Positions 29,349 to 38,432 of a stretch of 64,000 nucleotides of DNA are shown one piece after another. Below the pieces are notes generated by a model, which was not told where the DNA came from, ran no database searches, and was given only the letters and a program-made list of their open reading frames with translations. The stretch lies in contig NZ_PJIM01000001.1 in NCBI RefSeq assembly GCF_002929295.1, forward strand, positions 418,040-482,039, read 5' to 3'. Position 1 is the stretch's first letter; each line of letters opens with the position of its first letter. The position numbers were made by a program, and so were the translations under genes. The stretch comes from Arthrobacter sp. SX1312. GTDB lineage: Bacteria > Actinomycetota > Actinomycetes > Actinomycetales > Micrococcaceae.

Positions 29349-29555
29349 TCACGGGGTGACGGCGGGGCGTGCAGTGCTAGTTGTCGTTTCCTCGTGCGTC
29401 GTCGCCCTGGTCGGTATCGATGCCGTTGTTGTCGTCGTAATTGCCGGTGTCGTAGCGGGGTCGTCGCTATCGTTACTGCCGAGGTCGCATCCTCCGAGGA
29501 AGAGGCTGGAAGCCGCAAGGAATGCTGCGATCGTCGAGCTTTTCTTGGTGGCCAT
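29349..29555 (-). CDS. Small Thr-rich lipoprotein
   Basis: This 68-residue protein starts with a lipoprotein signal (lipobox LGGC near residue 22), followed by a short acidic segment and a Thr-rich tail (TTTTTASIPT). A GGAG site precedes the ATG at 29553-29555. Such tails are likely extended wall spacers. No function can be assigned, and it lies just downstream of a GAF-ANTAR gene on the same strand. Confidence 0.6.
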   Translation of the reverse strand: MATKKSSTIAAFLAASSLFLGGCDLGSNDSDDPATTPAITTTTTASIPTRATTHEETTTSTARPAVTP

Positions 29556-29628
29556 GAAGTTTCTCCATTCGGTGGTGAGGCAGTGGTTGATGGTGGTGTG
29601 ATGCCCTCGAACTGTTGGTGCGGATTCT

Positions 29629-30594
29629 TCAGTCGAAGTGGGTGTCGGGTCCCTGATGGTTGATGGTGACGACGAGTTCATGGGCGAGGTCGCGGAGTTT
29701 GACCTGACGGTGGCTGGACGCTGACTTCATGATGGCGACCGCCGCGGTCTGGCTGCACTTGTTCTGGGCCATGATGATGCCGGCGGCGAGGTCGATGACG
29801 GTCCGGGACTGGAGCGCGGCGTTCAGATGCCCGGTCTTCTCCGCGAGCGTGGCGATCCGTACGGCCAGACGCAGGGAACGGGAGGCTTCCCGCGCGAAGA
29901 ACCCCGCGGCGTGCCTGGCCTCGGCGGTGAACGTGTTCGACGCTGTGGAGTACAGGTTCAGTCCGCACTTCGCCTCACCATCGAGAGGGATCGGCACGCC
30001 GAGGATGGACGACGCGCCGTGGCGGGTCACTTGTGCCAGGTACTCCGGCCACCGCTGATCGGTCCTCGTGTCAGGGACATGGACCGGCTGGTCGGTCCGG
30101 GCAGCGGTCAGGCACGGCCCATCGCCGTAGGAGTACTGCAGCTCATCGAGCCGCCGGGCCTCGGGACTGCTACTGGCGATCGTCACATTGGTCCGTGGTC
30201 GAAGGAGCGTCACCCCGCAGAACACGTCGTGCCCGGCGAGGTGTTCGGTGGCGGCCCGGGCGAGGCTGTCGAGGAAGCTTTCGACGTCGGTGCTGTCCAG
30301 GACGAGGTCCTGCAGGTAGATCGCCGTGTGGGCAGGTGTTCCCGGCAGGAACTGCTCATATTCGTCCTCGAAGAGATCATCGAATTCGTGCTCCGCGAGA
30401 ACGGGACGATCAACTGCGGCCGGTGCTGCGGACGGTGCTGCGGACGGTGCTACGGACGCTGTCACGGAGAGTGCCGCTGGGGGAGCCGGGAGGGGGGGTC
30501 TCGGCTGGAGGCACGAGAAATTTGTTGTCGTTGATGATGCTTCCTCGGAGGACGTTGACGGTGTACCCGCGCCAGGGAAGTCCGGGCGGGCCAC
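29629..30594 (-). CDS. GAF and ANTAR domain transcription antitermination regulator
   Basis: The protein has 321 residues. An Ala/Pro-rich N-terminus (about 1-62) is followed by an acidic segment, a GAF sensor domain (about 95-235, with YGDGPCLTAARTDQPVHVPD) and a C-terminal ANTAR RNA-binding domain. The ANTAR part contains VIDLAAGIIMAQNKC and closes near LRDLAHELV. ANTAR proteins bind paired hairpins in nascent RNA and prevent termination. The GTG start is uncertain; the low-complexity region offers no strong ribosome site. No ANTAR target hairpin pair was identified in the window. Confidence 0.85.
   Translation of the reverse strand: MARPDFPGAGTPSTSSEEASSTTTNFSCLQPRPPLPAPPAALSVTASVAPSAAPSAAPAAVDRPVLAEHEFDDLFEDEYEQFLPGTPAHTAIYLQDLVLDSTDVESFLDSLARAATEHLAGHDVFCGVTLLRPRTNVTIASSSPEARRLDELQYSYGDGPCLTAARTDQPVHVPDTRTDQRWPEYLAQVTRHGASSILGVPIPLDGEAKCGLNLYSTASNTFTAEARHAAGFFAREASRSLRLAVRIATLAEKTGHLNAALQSRTVIDLAAGIIMAQNKCSQTAAVAIMKSASSHRQVKLRDLAHELVVTINHQGPDTHFD
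30422..30457 (-). repeat. Three tandem 12-base repeats in the GAF-ANTAR gene
   Basis: Three units of GGTGCT(G/A)CGGAC encode, on the minus strand, the Ala/Pro/Ser repeat at the N-terminus of the GAF-ANTAR protein. One base differs between copies. Confidence 0.85.
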
Positions 30595-31463
30595 CGATGG
30601 CGCACCGCTTACTGCTGAACGACTTTCCTACGCTACCGCCGGTCACAGTCATCAGCGGGGGCTGCCCGGACGAAGCAATCCATTGACTTCCGCCAGCACG
30701 TCGTGGCAGCCGGGTACCAACCAGTGGCCGTTCCACGAGGAGTAACCCGCACCGGCCCGACCGACACGACAGAAGCAGTAGTGAACCGCACACTGGTTGG
30801 CACCAACGCCACCGGGATCGTGCGGGTCGAGTAGCTACTGTCCCTACGGACCAGCGCGAAGCCATCGAGGTCCAGGCACGGTGAAGGCCTACTCTTCGCC
30901 GGGTTCGGACTTCGACGCCCGGCATCGGCGTCAGGATCTGCTTCCGCACCTTCGCCGCGGTAATGAGCCAGCACTTCGTGAGCGCAGTTCACCCGGTCCA
31001 CTCCGCTCCTGAATTTCGATCCACAACGAACGGGGGGCTGCACCGACGATCTCGACCAGCGGAATGATCGTTTCTGTGCCGCCCTAGCGGGCTGCTCGTG
31101 ACTGTGGTGAGCCTCGTCCTGATGCTGGCAGCCGAATCCAGAGTGCCGATGACGGCTGTTGTCCAGGCCTTTCATGGAGGCGATGACATCGCCTCACGCC
31201 TGCACGGTGGCGGCAAGGACGGTCCGCTGGACGCGTTCACTCTTGTGCATGGAGAAGAACGATCCTGCCGTCAAGGAACAGCGTTGCAGCGGGTACACCT
31301 GGATTGCCCTTTCGGCGGCCCACTGCCGTGCGTACTCTGAGGACATCGAAGGCGTGGTTCCAGCGGGCTGGTGGTTGTGGGTTCTTGTAGGAAGCTTGTT
31401 CATGCTTCGATGGCGGCCGGTCCGCGCATCTTCGGGTCGGCGGCCTTCCTCAAAGGAATTGCC
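30595..31463. other. Long stretch without a recognisable gene
   Basis: These 869 bases hold no complete recognisable gene. A plus-strand frame ending with TAG at 30832-30834 has coding-like codon use over its last 50 codons (for example TLVGTNATGIVRVE) but no start codon, so it may be the tail of a lost gene. Other short open frames look random. Confidence 0.45.
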
Positions 31464-32654
31464 GTGAATTCAACAACGAGTAGGCAGGGTGTCCGTCCCG
31501 TTGGCAGCGGTCGAAGGACCTTCGGCGTCGAGGAGGAATTCCTGCTGGTCGACCCCGGGACGGGCCAGCCGGCACCTGTGGCAGAGCAGGCACTTCGGCG
31601 CAGGTCCAACCGTCAAGGGTTCGTCGCCGGCCCGGTCCTGACTCCGGAGGTCCAGCAGGAGCAACTTGAAGTTGTCAGCCCTGTATGTACCACCTTGCAG
31701 GAGATGGCTGGAGCAATCAGGGAGGGCCGCGGTCTGGCCGATGAGGCCGCACGGTCGGTGGGCACCAGGGCGGTGGCGCTGGCGACCAGCCCGGTCGCGG
31801 TCACTCCGACACCGGTGCCGCAGCCCCGCTTCCTGGAGATGGCCGCCCGGTTCGGGCTGACTTTCCGGGAACAGCTCACGTGCGGCTTCCATGTCCACGT
31901 CGGCGTTGACTCCGGCGCGGAAGGGGTAGCGGTGCTGGACCGCATCCGTGTGTGGCTGCCGGTCCTGCTGGCCCTGAGCGCGAACTCCCCGTTCTGGCAG
32001 GGAGACAACAGCGGCTACGCGAGCTTCCGCTACCAGGCGTACGGCCGGTGGCCGACGTCGGGACCCTGCCGGCGGTTCGGATCCGAACGGGCGTACCGAA
32101 ACCATGTCCAGTCATTGCTGGCTGCCGGCGTCCTTGTTGACGAGGGCATGGTGTACTTCGACGCCCGCCTCTCCCGCCATCATCCGACGGTCGAGGTGCG
32201 CATCGCCGACGTCTGCCTGGAACCCGAACACGCCACGACAATCGCCGCCCTCGTGCGGGCACTCACGGAACGAGCCGTCCAGGAATGGCGGGCCGGAACC
32301 CCTGCCCCGCATCGGTCAGACACGCACCTGCGTCTCGCGGCGTGGCACGCCAGCAGATCCGGAGTAGGAGGCAACCTCCTCCACCCGGTACTGAACACCC
32401 CGTGTCCGGCTGTCGAAGCGGTCGAGGCCCTCCTGGCTCATGTCCGCCCCGTCCTGGCAGGAAGCGGCGACGACGAGCAGGTGGCCCTGGGCATCTCGCA
32501 GATCCTCACCGCAGGCACGGGCTCATGCAGGCAACTCGAAACGATGGCGAACAGCCAGAGCTTGGCCGCGGTGGTGGCGGACGCCGTCGAACGCACCCAG
32601 GGCACCTCCACCGCCACGCAGTCCCGGTCCCCTCGCTGCAAGACACCTGACTGA
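31464..32654 (+). CDS. Carboxylate-amine ligase, YbdK/GCS2 family
   Basis: The protein has 396 residues. FGVEEEFLLVD near the N-terminus, CGFHVHVGVD in the middle and PTVEVRIADVC are hallmarks of the glutamate-cysteine ligase 2 superfamily. YbdK-type members have weak gamma-glutamyl-cysteine ligase activity in vitro, and their true substrates are unsettled. The GTG start follows AAAGGAA. An M20 peptidase gene begins 16 bases after the stop, so ligase and peptidase are probably made together. Confidence 0.88.
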   Translation: MNSTTSRQGVRPVGSGRRTFGVEEEFLLVDPGTGQPAPVAEQALRRRSNRQGFVAGPVLTPEVQQEQLEVVSPVCTTLQEMAGAIREGRGLADEAARSVGTRAVALATSPVAVTPTPVPQPRFLEMAARFGLTFREQLTCGFHVHVGVDSGAEGVAVLDRIRVWLPVLLALSANSPFWQGDNSGYASFRYQAYGRWPTSGPCRRFGSERAYRNHVQSLLAAGVLVDEGMVYFDARLSRHHPTVEVRIADVCLEPEHATTIAALVRALTERAVQEWRAGTPAPHRSDTHLRLAAWHASRSGVGGNLLHPVLNTPCPAVEAVEALLAHVRPVLAGSGDDEQVALGISQILTAGTGSCRQLETMANSQSLAAVVADAVERTQGTSTATQSRSPRCKTPD

Positions 32655-32670
32655 TTCGATTGGATCAACG

Positions 32671-34059
32671 ATGAATGCTGACGGAAACGTTCGACACTAC
32701 ATCGACGCCCACACGCCGCTGCTCGTGGACAGGCTCACGGAGTGGGTCCGCATCCCGTCCGTGGCGGGCGTCCCGGAGCGCAAACACCACCTCACCCGGT
32801 CCGCCAACTGGCTCGCGGGGGAGCTGCGGGGGGTGGGTTTCCCGACCACGGAGATCTGGGAGGGGGCAGAGGGTCCCGCGGTTTTCGCTGAATGGTCCGG
32901 CAACCCCGGGGGCCCGACCATCCTGATCTACGGCCACCATGACGTGCGCGCGGTCAAGGAGGAGAACTGGGACCAGACCACTCCGTTCGATCCGGTACTT
33001 CGCGACGGCAGGCTCTACGGCCGAGGAACTTCAGACGCCAAAGGACAGGTCATGGCTCACGTCTGGGGACTCCGGGCCCACCTCAGTGTCACGGGACGCA
33101 CCACTCCGGCAGTGAACCTCAAGCTGATCGTCGAAGGGGAGGAAGAGGCCGGCTCTCCCGGCCTGGCCGAACTTCTTCAGGACCACCGCGCCGGCCTTGA
33201 TGCGGACGCCGTGGTCTTCTCCGACACCCTGCTGTGGCACGCGGACCATCCCGCTATCTGCACCAGCATCCGCGGCATGCTCGGCGCACATATCGAGGTC
33301 TACGGGCCCCTCACCGACATTCACAGCGGTGCCGTGTCCGGGCCGGCCCCCAACCCGGCCCTTGAACTCAGCAGACTGCTTGGGCAGTTGCACGACGACA
33401 AGGGAAGGATCACCTTCCCGGGATTCTACGACGACGTCGAGGACATCACCCCCCGCCGCCGGGCTGAACTGGCCGCACTGCCTTTCGACCCGCAGGACTG
33501 GCTGAAGCGCTCACACACACGCAGTATCTCGGGGGAGTACGGATACTCGGTACTCGAACGGCTGTGGGAGCGCCCGTCGTTGGAAGTCATTGCACTGGCG
33601 GCCGGGGACCCCATCGGTGTGCAACGTGCGGCCATCCCGTCCATGGCGTCCGCAGACCTGAGCATCCGCACCGTCGCCGGGCAGAACATCCAGGACGTGG
33701 CAGGGCAGGTGCGGCGCTGGGTGGAGGAGAACATCAGTGCCGGCTACGCGTACGAGCTGTCTCTTGACCTCGAGAATGCGCAGGAACCGTACCGGACTCC
33801 GGACTGCCTGGTGCTGGATACTCTCTCCACGGCAATGGCCCACGGTTTCCAGACGGAGGAGGTGGGGCGGATGGGAAACGCCGGCGGCGGACCCGCGGAG
33901 ATACTTTCCCGCGCACTGGATGTACCCGTGGTCTTCTTCGGTACCGGACTTGTGGAAGACAACTGGCACGACAGCGACGAGAGCGTCAGCATCGACATCC
34001 TGAAATCCGGCGCCGCGACGCTGGCCTTCCTCTGGGAGGAACTCGGCCGACGGACCTGA
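32671..34059 (+). CDS. M20 family metallopeptidase (dipeptidase type)
   Basis: This 462-residue enzyme has the di-zinc site motifs YGHHDV, GTSDAKGQ and EGEEEAGSP of the M20 family. A dimerisation (lid) domain follows, with the conserved His in DIHSGAVSG, and a final NAGGGPAE segment. Relatives cleave dipeptides or carnosine-like substrates. It forms an apparent two-gene operon with the YbdK-type ligase, so a shared pathway for a gamma-glutamyl or other amide compound is possible. Confidence 0.9.
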   Translation: MNADGNVRHYIDAHTPLLVDRLTEWVRIPSVAGVPERKHHLTRSANWLAGELRGVGFPTTEIWEGAEGPAVFAEWSGNPGGPTILIYGHHDVRAVKEENWDQTTPFDPVLRDGRLYGRGTSDAKGQVMAHVWGLRAHLSVTGRTTPAVNLKLIVEGEEEAGSPGLAELLQDHRAGLDADAVVFSDTLLWHADHPAICTSIRGMLGAHIEVYGPLTDIHSGAVSGPAPNPALELSRLLGQLHDDKGRITFPGFYDDVEDITPRRRAELAALPFDPQDWLKRSHTRSISGEYGYSVLERLWERPSLEVIALAAGDPIGVQRAAIPSMASADLSIRTVAGQNIQDVAGQVRRWVEENISAGYAYELSLDLENAQEPYRTPDCLVLDTLSTAMAHGFQTEEVGRMGNAGGGPAEILSRALDVPVVFFGTGLVEDNWHDSDESVSIDILKSGAATLAFLWEELGRRT

Positions 34060-34455
34060 ACGTGGTGTCGGATCTGGCGCGTAGCGATACAGACACCGGA
34101 CCCGTCGGCGGGTTCACTCACACGCTGCTGCCTGGACGGTCAAGGCAATATGCGCGAGGACCCAAACACTTCTAGCTCTGGAGATCGAAGTCGAGGCGCC
34201 GCGATTCAGCCGGGGACCAAGCCCTCCACGAGCTCCCTGATGCCCCTGAGGCGAGACGCGATGATCGACGACGATCCTTTCGCCTGAGTCCATCCAGCCA
34301 ATCGCCGCGACACTGCAGGGACTGGCCCTCAATTGCTCCAAGGAGCGCTGCGCAGAGGCATTGCTCAACGCACTCACCGACCCGGCGTGAGAGCCGACGA
34401 GGTGGCGTCAGGACCGGGGAAGAATCTTCGTGCACGGATTTCGCCCTGGTTCCGA
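34060..34455. other. Gene-free stretch between M20 peptidase and acidic lipoprotein genes
   Basis: No complete gene was recognised in these 396 bases. A minus-strand frame near 34201-34320 ends in a coding-like ASRLRGIRELVEGLVPG before its stop, but has no start or recognised family, so a decayed gene tail is possible. Confidence 0.4.
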
Positions 34456-34752
34456 TCAGCCGTCGTCGCCGTCGTCGCCGTCGTCATCGCTCGTGTCGTC
34501 GCCGTCGCCGTCGCTGTCGCCGTCGCCGTCGCCGTCGCCACCGTCGTCACCGTCGTCGCCGCTGTCGCCGTCGTCGCCGCTGTCGCCGTCGTCGCCGCTG
34601 TTGTCTTGTTGGTTGTCTTGGTTCTGGGAATCGTCTTGTTGCTCCTGGTTGTTGGTAAAGCCCTCATCCTGGGGTGGGTTGTCACAGCTCGTGAGGGCAA
34701 GGGCGATCAGTGTGGCGAGAACAGCAAAAAGCTTTGGCAGGCGGGTTCTCAT
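34456..34752 (-). CDS. Small lipoprotein with an Asp/Gly repeat tail
   Basis: The 98-residue protein has a lipoprotein signal (lipobox LTSC near residue 23), a Gln/Asn/Asp-rich spacer of about 30 residues and then about 48 residues made almost entirely of Asp, Gly and Ser. The tail includes repeated GDDGDS units and ends DDGDDG. The tail resembles flexible acidic, possibly calcium-binding surface spacers. The ATG at 34750-34752 follows a GGAG-like site. The repeat DNA is prone to slippage, so its length may vary between cells. Confidence 0.65.
   Translation of the reverse strand: MRTRLPKLFAVLATLIALALTSCDNPPQDEGFTNNQEQQDDSQNQDNQQDNSGDDGDSGDDGDSGDDGDDGGDGDGDGDSDGDGDDTSDDDGDDGDDG
34459..34605. 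repeat. GCCGTCGTC-type triplet microsatellite
   Basis: About 147 bases consist of GCC, GTC and related triplets with imperfect 6-, 9- and 18-base periodicity. They encode the Asp/Gly tail of the lipoprotein on the minus strand. On the plus strand the same DNA reads as a long Val/Ala run, which is an artefact. Confidence 0.85.
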
Positions 34753-35110
34753 GGAGATTCCTCTTCGTTGTAGTGGTGAGGTCTTTGGCCAGTGAGGTCG
34801 TATCGCTACTGCTCGTCAGCGCTCCTGAACCGTGATTGCTGACTGGCAGGATCGCGATGGAGGTTCCCCTCGAGCCACGCTATGCACTGACCATGAGAAG
34901 GACATGAGACTTCCACCAGCTCCGTGATGTGAGTGGGGCACCAGCAGCGCCACTGCTCCCCGCGCAGCAGAGCCGGACTCGTGCGTGGTGTGGGGTTGTC
35001 GGTCGCTGATCCGAGTGCCTGCGTCCGACCTCTCTCATGCTCTCCTCATCTGCCGTTTGTAGGCTTCAGCAGTAGAGAAGCTGGTGAACGCGACGATGAA
35101 GGGGGTAGGG
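34753..35110. other. Gene-free stretch with divergent promoters
   Basis: These 358 bases separate the minus-strand acidic lipoprotein gene from the plus-strand ATP-grasp gene, so both promoters should lie here. No coding region or distinct operator was recognised. Confidence 0.5.
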
Positions 35111-36436
35111 ATGAGCGCCGTGGAACAGGAATCAGATCCCGGTATGGTGCGCGCGGCGGAAATGCGAAACGACCCGACGCTGGCGAGGGTCTTCTCGACC
35201 TCGGGTCGATCGCCGGTTGAGGCCCCACTGAGTGCCTTGATCGTGGGAACGGGCCGGGACCGGGGTGCTTTGGCTGCCGCCCGGTCACTGGCTGCTGCCG
35301 GATGGCGTGTGGGGCTCGGGACTCCGGAGGGCGGCGGCATGGCGGGAGCATCACGAGCCGTGATGGCGCGGCACACTGTTCCCCGTCCACGCGGAGACGG
35401 TGAGGCGTTCGTGCTCGGGGTCAGGGCTGCCGTGCGGGCCGGGCGCTACGCGGTGGTCTTCGGTTCCGGAGACGACTGGATGGCCGCCGTTTCCACTTAT
35501 CAGCGCCTAATTCCGGCGCTCAATCCCCACCCTCCGGCGAGCGTCGTCTCGGATGCCTTGGACAAGGTCCGGCTCGCTGAGCATGCTGCCGCAGCGGGCT
35601 TATCCACTCCCGTGATTCGTGATGCCAACGAGGCGGGCGTCCAGTCCTGGCGCGGCCCGGTCGTCGTCAAGAGCCGTGCCCACTGGAACCCGGGACAAAC
35701 CCGGCAGACCCGCATGGAAGCGAGAACTTATTCCACGATCAGCGCGGCCGAACCCCGGATTCGTGATCTGCAGGCGGCAGGTGCCCACCCCGTGCTTCAA
35801 ACGCCGATCGTGGGGCGGTTGAGCGCTCTCATCGGGATTTTCGACCGGGGACGCCTCACCGCGCGGGTGCAGCAGGAAAGTACGAGGTTGTGGCCCACAC
35901 CCAATGGGGTCTCGACGCGGGCAGTCACGGTGCCGATCGATGAGTCGCTTGTCTCCCGCGCGGAACAGCTTCTGCAAGGACTGGGCTGGCGGGGCCTGGT
36001 CGAACTCCAATTCCTCATCGACAGTGCCAACACCTATCACCTCATCGACCTCAACGGCCGCTTCTTCGGTTCCATGCGACTCGCGGAGACCGCCAGACCC
36101 GGGCTGATCGATCTGTGGGGTCGCCTCACGCTAGGAACCGAACACCGGGGGCTCCCGGACGGAGTGCCCGGACTTCGTTACGCCTGGACGGCAGGAGATC
36201 TTCGCCGCGCCATAGTTGAGCGGCGCGGCGGGTACATCCGCGATGTCGCCGACACCCTCCACTGGGCCGCCACCTCACGGCACAGTGTGTGGGAGGTCTC
36301 CGACCTTGGCCCCACCATCGAGCTGATCAAAGCCCGCCTCTCAAGACGTCAACACTCCGCTGACACCACTACTGGTTTGTTCGTGAGGGAGCGGGAAGTG
36401 TCGGGTTCGAGCGCAGAGCGAGACATGCGTGCGTGA
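35111..36436 (+). CDS. ATP-grasp domain protein, unknown ligase
   Basis: The protein has 441 residues. After about 35 variable residues there is a pre-ATP-grasp nucleotide-fold region (ALIVGTGRDRGALAAARSLA) and then an ATP-grasp domain with GPVVVKSRAHW as the ATP-binding lysine strand. VELQFLIDS and YHLIDLNGRFFGS form the magnesium-binding end. Such enzymes join a carboxylate to an amine or similar nucleophile, or carboxylate biotin-like groups; the substrate is unknown. ATG 35111 was chosen for the GGGGGTAGGG ribosome site. No biosynthetic partner is adjacent. Confidence 0.8.
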   Translation: MSAVEQESDPGMVRAAEMRNDPTLARVFSTSGRSPVEAPLSALIVGTGRDRGALAAARSLAAAGWRVGLGTPEGGGMAGASRAVMARHTVPRPRGDGEAFVLGVRAAVRAGRYAVVFGSGDDWMAAVSTYQRLIPALNPHPPASVVSDALDKVRLAEHAAAAGLSTPVIRDANEAGVQSWRGPVVVKSRAHWNPGQTRQTRMEARTYSTISAAEPRIRDLQAAGAHPVLQTPIVGRLSALIGIFDRGRLTARVQQESTRLWPTPNGVSTRAVTVPIDESLVSRAEQLLQGLGWRGLVELQFLIDSANTYHLIDLNGRFFGSMRLAETARPGLIDLWGRLTLGTEHRGLPDGVPGLRYAWTAGDLRRAIVERRGGYIRDVADTLHWAATSRHSVWEVSDLGPTIELIKARLSRRQHSADTTTGLFVREREVSGSSAERDMRA

Positions 36437-36479
36437 AAAGAAATGCCTCCGCGGTGAGGTCCCGTAAGAAGCTGCGGTC

Positions 36480-36950
36480 AGTGGTGATGGCTGGCGCGTT
36501 GCCTGCCCGGAGTAGGTCTGAGATAACCCTGCCCGGAATCGGTCGAGGAACTTCAGGGCTTCCTCTGGTGAGTTGAGGTCGACCGCCAGCGCATAGACAC
36601 CACTCAGGTCCAATACGGGCATCACGGAACTCATCGTCTCCTGAGCTGCACAGTGCTGTACGGGGATCTGCCGGGCCCGTGCAAGCGGTCCGGCGGCGTG
36701 CGCCGAGCACCTCGGTAGACTCACCAGCACGACCAGAGAATTCAGCTGCGGTCCCCTGTGCTGCACTATGCTCTGGCCTCGGGCTGTGATCCCGACGCGT
36801 ATCGAACGTCCATCCGAGGTGTCCCGGGCTCTCAAAACCAGCCCCTTGAGCTCGAGTTTCTCGAGTACGTTGCCTATGGTCCGCGTCAGTCAAGCGGGCG
36901 GCAGTACTCAACAAGCGGATGGTCGTCCATTGTGCCGCATTCGTGTCCAC
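36480..36950 (-). pseudogene. Decayed MarR regulator joined to an Hpt-like fragment
   Basis: Reading the minus strand, one frame starts like a MarR wing-helix region (QWTTIRLLSTAARLT), and the sequence then shifts by one base into TIGNVLEKLELKGLV and DTSDGRSIRVGITARG, the recognition helix and wing of MarR proteins. The same frame runs on into MPVLDLSGVYALAVDL, which resembles the first helix of histidine phosphotransfer domains, but the His-containing helix is missing. Both genes are therefore broken and fused by deletion. Confidence 0.5.
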
Positions 36951-37087
36951 CCTCTCTCTGTCCCTTATCCACCATTACCTTCACAGACTATGACAGGTTC
37001 AAGTGGCCCCACGCGGTCTTCACTCAAGCTCCTATGGTCATTTGTCCGGCCCGGGCCGAGGAGGGGGGTTCTCACGGGTCTTGGCCG

Positions 37088-38011
37088 TCAGTCGGTGCGG
37101 ATGAGGCACCAGGCCCGTTCGAAGGCCCGTGCCTGGAGGTCGGATTCACGGACCCAGACTTCGAGGTTGCCCGCATCGCCGAACCATCCTGCGAGGGCCG
37201 TCCACGACTCGATGTCCAGGATCAGCCGGTACTCGTCCCCGGGCTCCAGCGGCAGGACGCCCGGGAGGATGTCGTCGACAGCGGTGATCCGGCCGCGGTG
37301 GCTGTGGCCGTAGGCATGACTGAACGGTATGGGTATCCCCTTCGGTGACCCGGTGCGCTGGGCGAGCCACCCCTTCTGCAGGTCGAGCTCCAGGGCTTCG
37401 ATCAGTTCGAATCGGTCCTGAGGCCCGCCGGCGACATCCGCGGCGGAGGGCAGCGTGAAGCCCGGCATCGGCAGGCACAGCTGGCACACATCGGTGGGGG
37501 TGTCCAGGTCCTCCGGTGGGTCGATCAGCACCGAGCGGTCGGGAGTCTGCACCCAGCGGACCTGCCATCCGCGGGCAGCGCCGTCGGCGGGGTCGTAGCC
37601 GAAGGACTCGAGGTCGTGGAAGACCTCGAGTACGCCGTCGGTGGGGAGTCCCTCGCGCAGCTGTCCCGTGGGCCACGCCGCCTTGCCCACGGCGTCGGTG
37701 GTCGCACCCAGGTCGCCGAGGTGGATCGTGGCCACGTGGGCCAGTGCCTTGCCGTCGGTGCGACGGGGCCACTCCTCCAGGGGGCCGACCGCAGGCCCGC
37801 CCAGCCAGGACAGCCACCCGCCGTCGGGCCACAGCTCGCGGAGCTCGGCCTCACTCGGGTCTCCGGGCTCGAAGGACTGCTCGCTGAAGACCGGAGAGAA
37901 GACGGCCTCCTGCAGCAGCTCGCCGGCGCCCTCGGCCTTCAACCACTTCTCCACCTGACCATAGGGTCCGTGGATCGGCCCTGTCGGGACTTTCTTGGTC
38001 ATCCGGCTCAT
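37088..38011 (-). CDS. DUF1963 (YwqG-like) family protein
   Basis: A 307-residue cytosolic protein. It has the DUF1963 pattern of scattered Trp/Gly/Pro motifs: an N-terminal WLSWLGGPAVGPLEEWP, FHDLESFGYDP in the middle and LILDIESWT near the end. The family is widespread but without established biochemical role. The open frame starts with MSRMTKKVP; an internal ATG at codon 4 is an alternative. Neighbours give no clue to function. Confidence 0.8.
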   Translation of the reverse strand: MSRMTKKVPTGPIHGPYGQVEKWLKAEGAGELLQEAVFSPVFSEQSFEPGDPSEAELRELWPDGGWLSWLGGPAVGPLEEWPRRTDGKALAHVATIHLGDLGATTDAVGKAAWPTGQLREGLPTDGVLEVFHDLESFGYDPADGAARGWQVRWVQTPDRSVLIDPPEDLDTPTDVCQLCLPMPGFTLPSAADVAGGPQDRFELIEALELDLQKGWLAQRTGSPKGIPIPFSHAYGHSHRGRITAVDDILPGVLPLEPGDEYRLILDIESWTALAGWFGDAGNLEVWVRESDLQARAFERAWCLIRTD

Positions 38012-38432
38012 GGCTCCTATCGTTGCCCTTCCGTGGAAAAGGTGAAGCGGGGGCAGTGGCCCCGCTCCGCATTAGATCACTGTCGGATCAGAGGTTCACG
38101 CCACAACGGCGCAGGAGGTTCACGCCGAGGTGGCGCTGGGTGCTGGGTGCTGAAGGACTATCGGTGGACTCACTAGCGCGTGGTCCGGTTGCTGGCGGCG
38201 TTGGCCCCAGCGACTTCACGCGGATCATCCGACTGGTGATGCACTTCTGGTGGATCCGAGCTGGGATCTGGACATGGATCTGGTAGATCCTATGGCCTCA
38301 GCCTTCCGGACGCTCCTCTCGGCTCCGGTGAGGGTGATCTGCTCGGCGCTGTGGTGCCACCGCTACCCGGGTATTCCTGATCGAGTGGTTGGACCTTGAA
38401 TATTGTTTCGGGTCGGGATCGTGCCGGGGTGA
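38012..38432. other. Gene-free stretch
   Basis: These 421 bases lie between two minus-strand genes. No coding region, RNA or hairpin of note was recognised. The DUF1963 promoter should be at its left end. Confidence 0.5.

Noticed and set aside
31098-31467. Short plus-strand frames of 80 and 102 codons
   Set aside because: Composition is random-like, no ribosome site or family was seen, and the frames overlap the start of the YbdK-type gene.
34459-34605. Repeat tract considered as a CRISPR array
   Set aside because: The units are triplet-based, continuous and lack unique spacers, and no cas gene is in the window.
34333-34773. Valine/alanine-rich plus-strand frame of 146 codons that looks like a membrane protein
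   Set aside because: The hydrophobic run comes from reading the GTC/GCC microsatellite on the wrong strand. The minus strand has a start, ribosome site and lipoprotein signal.
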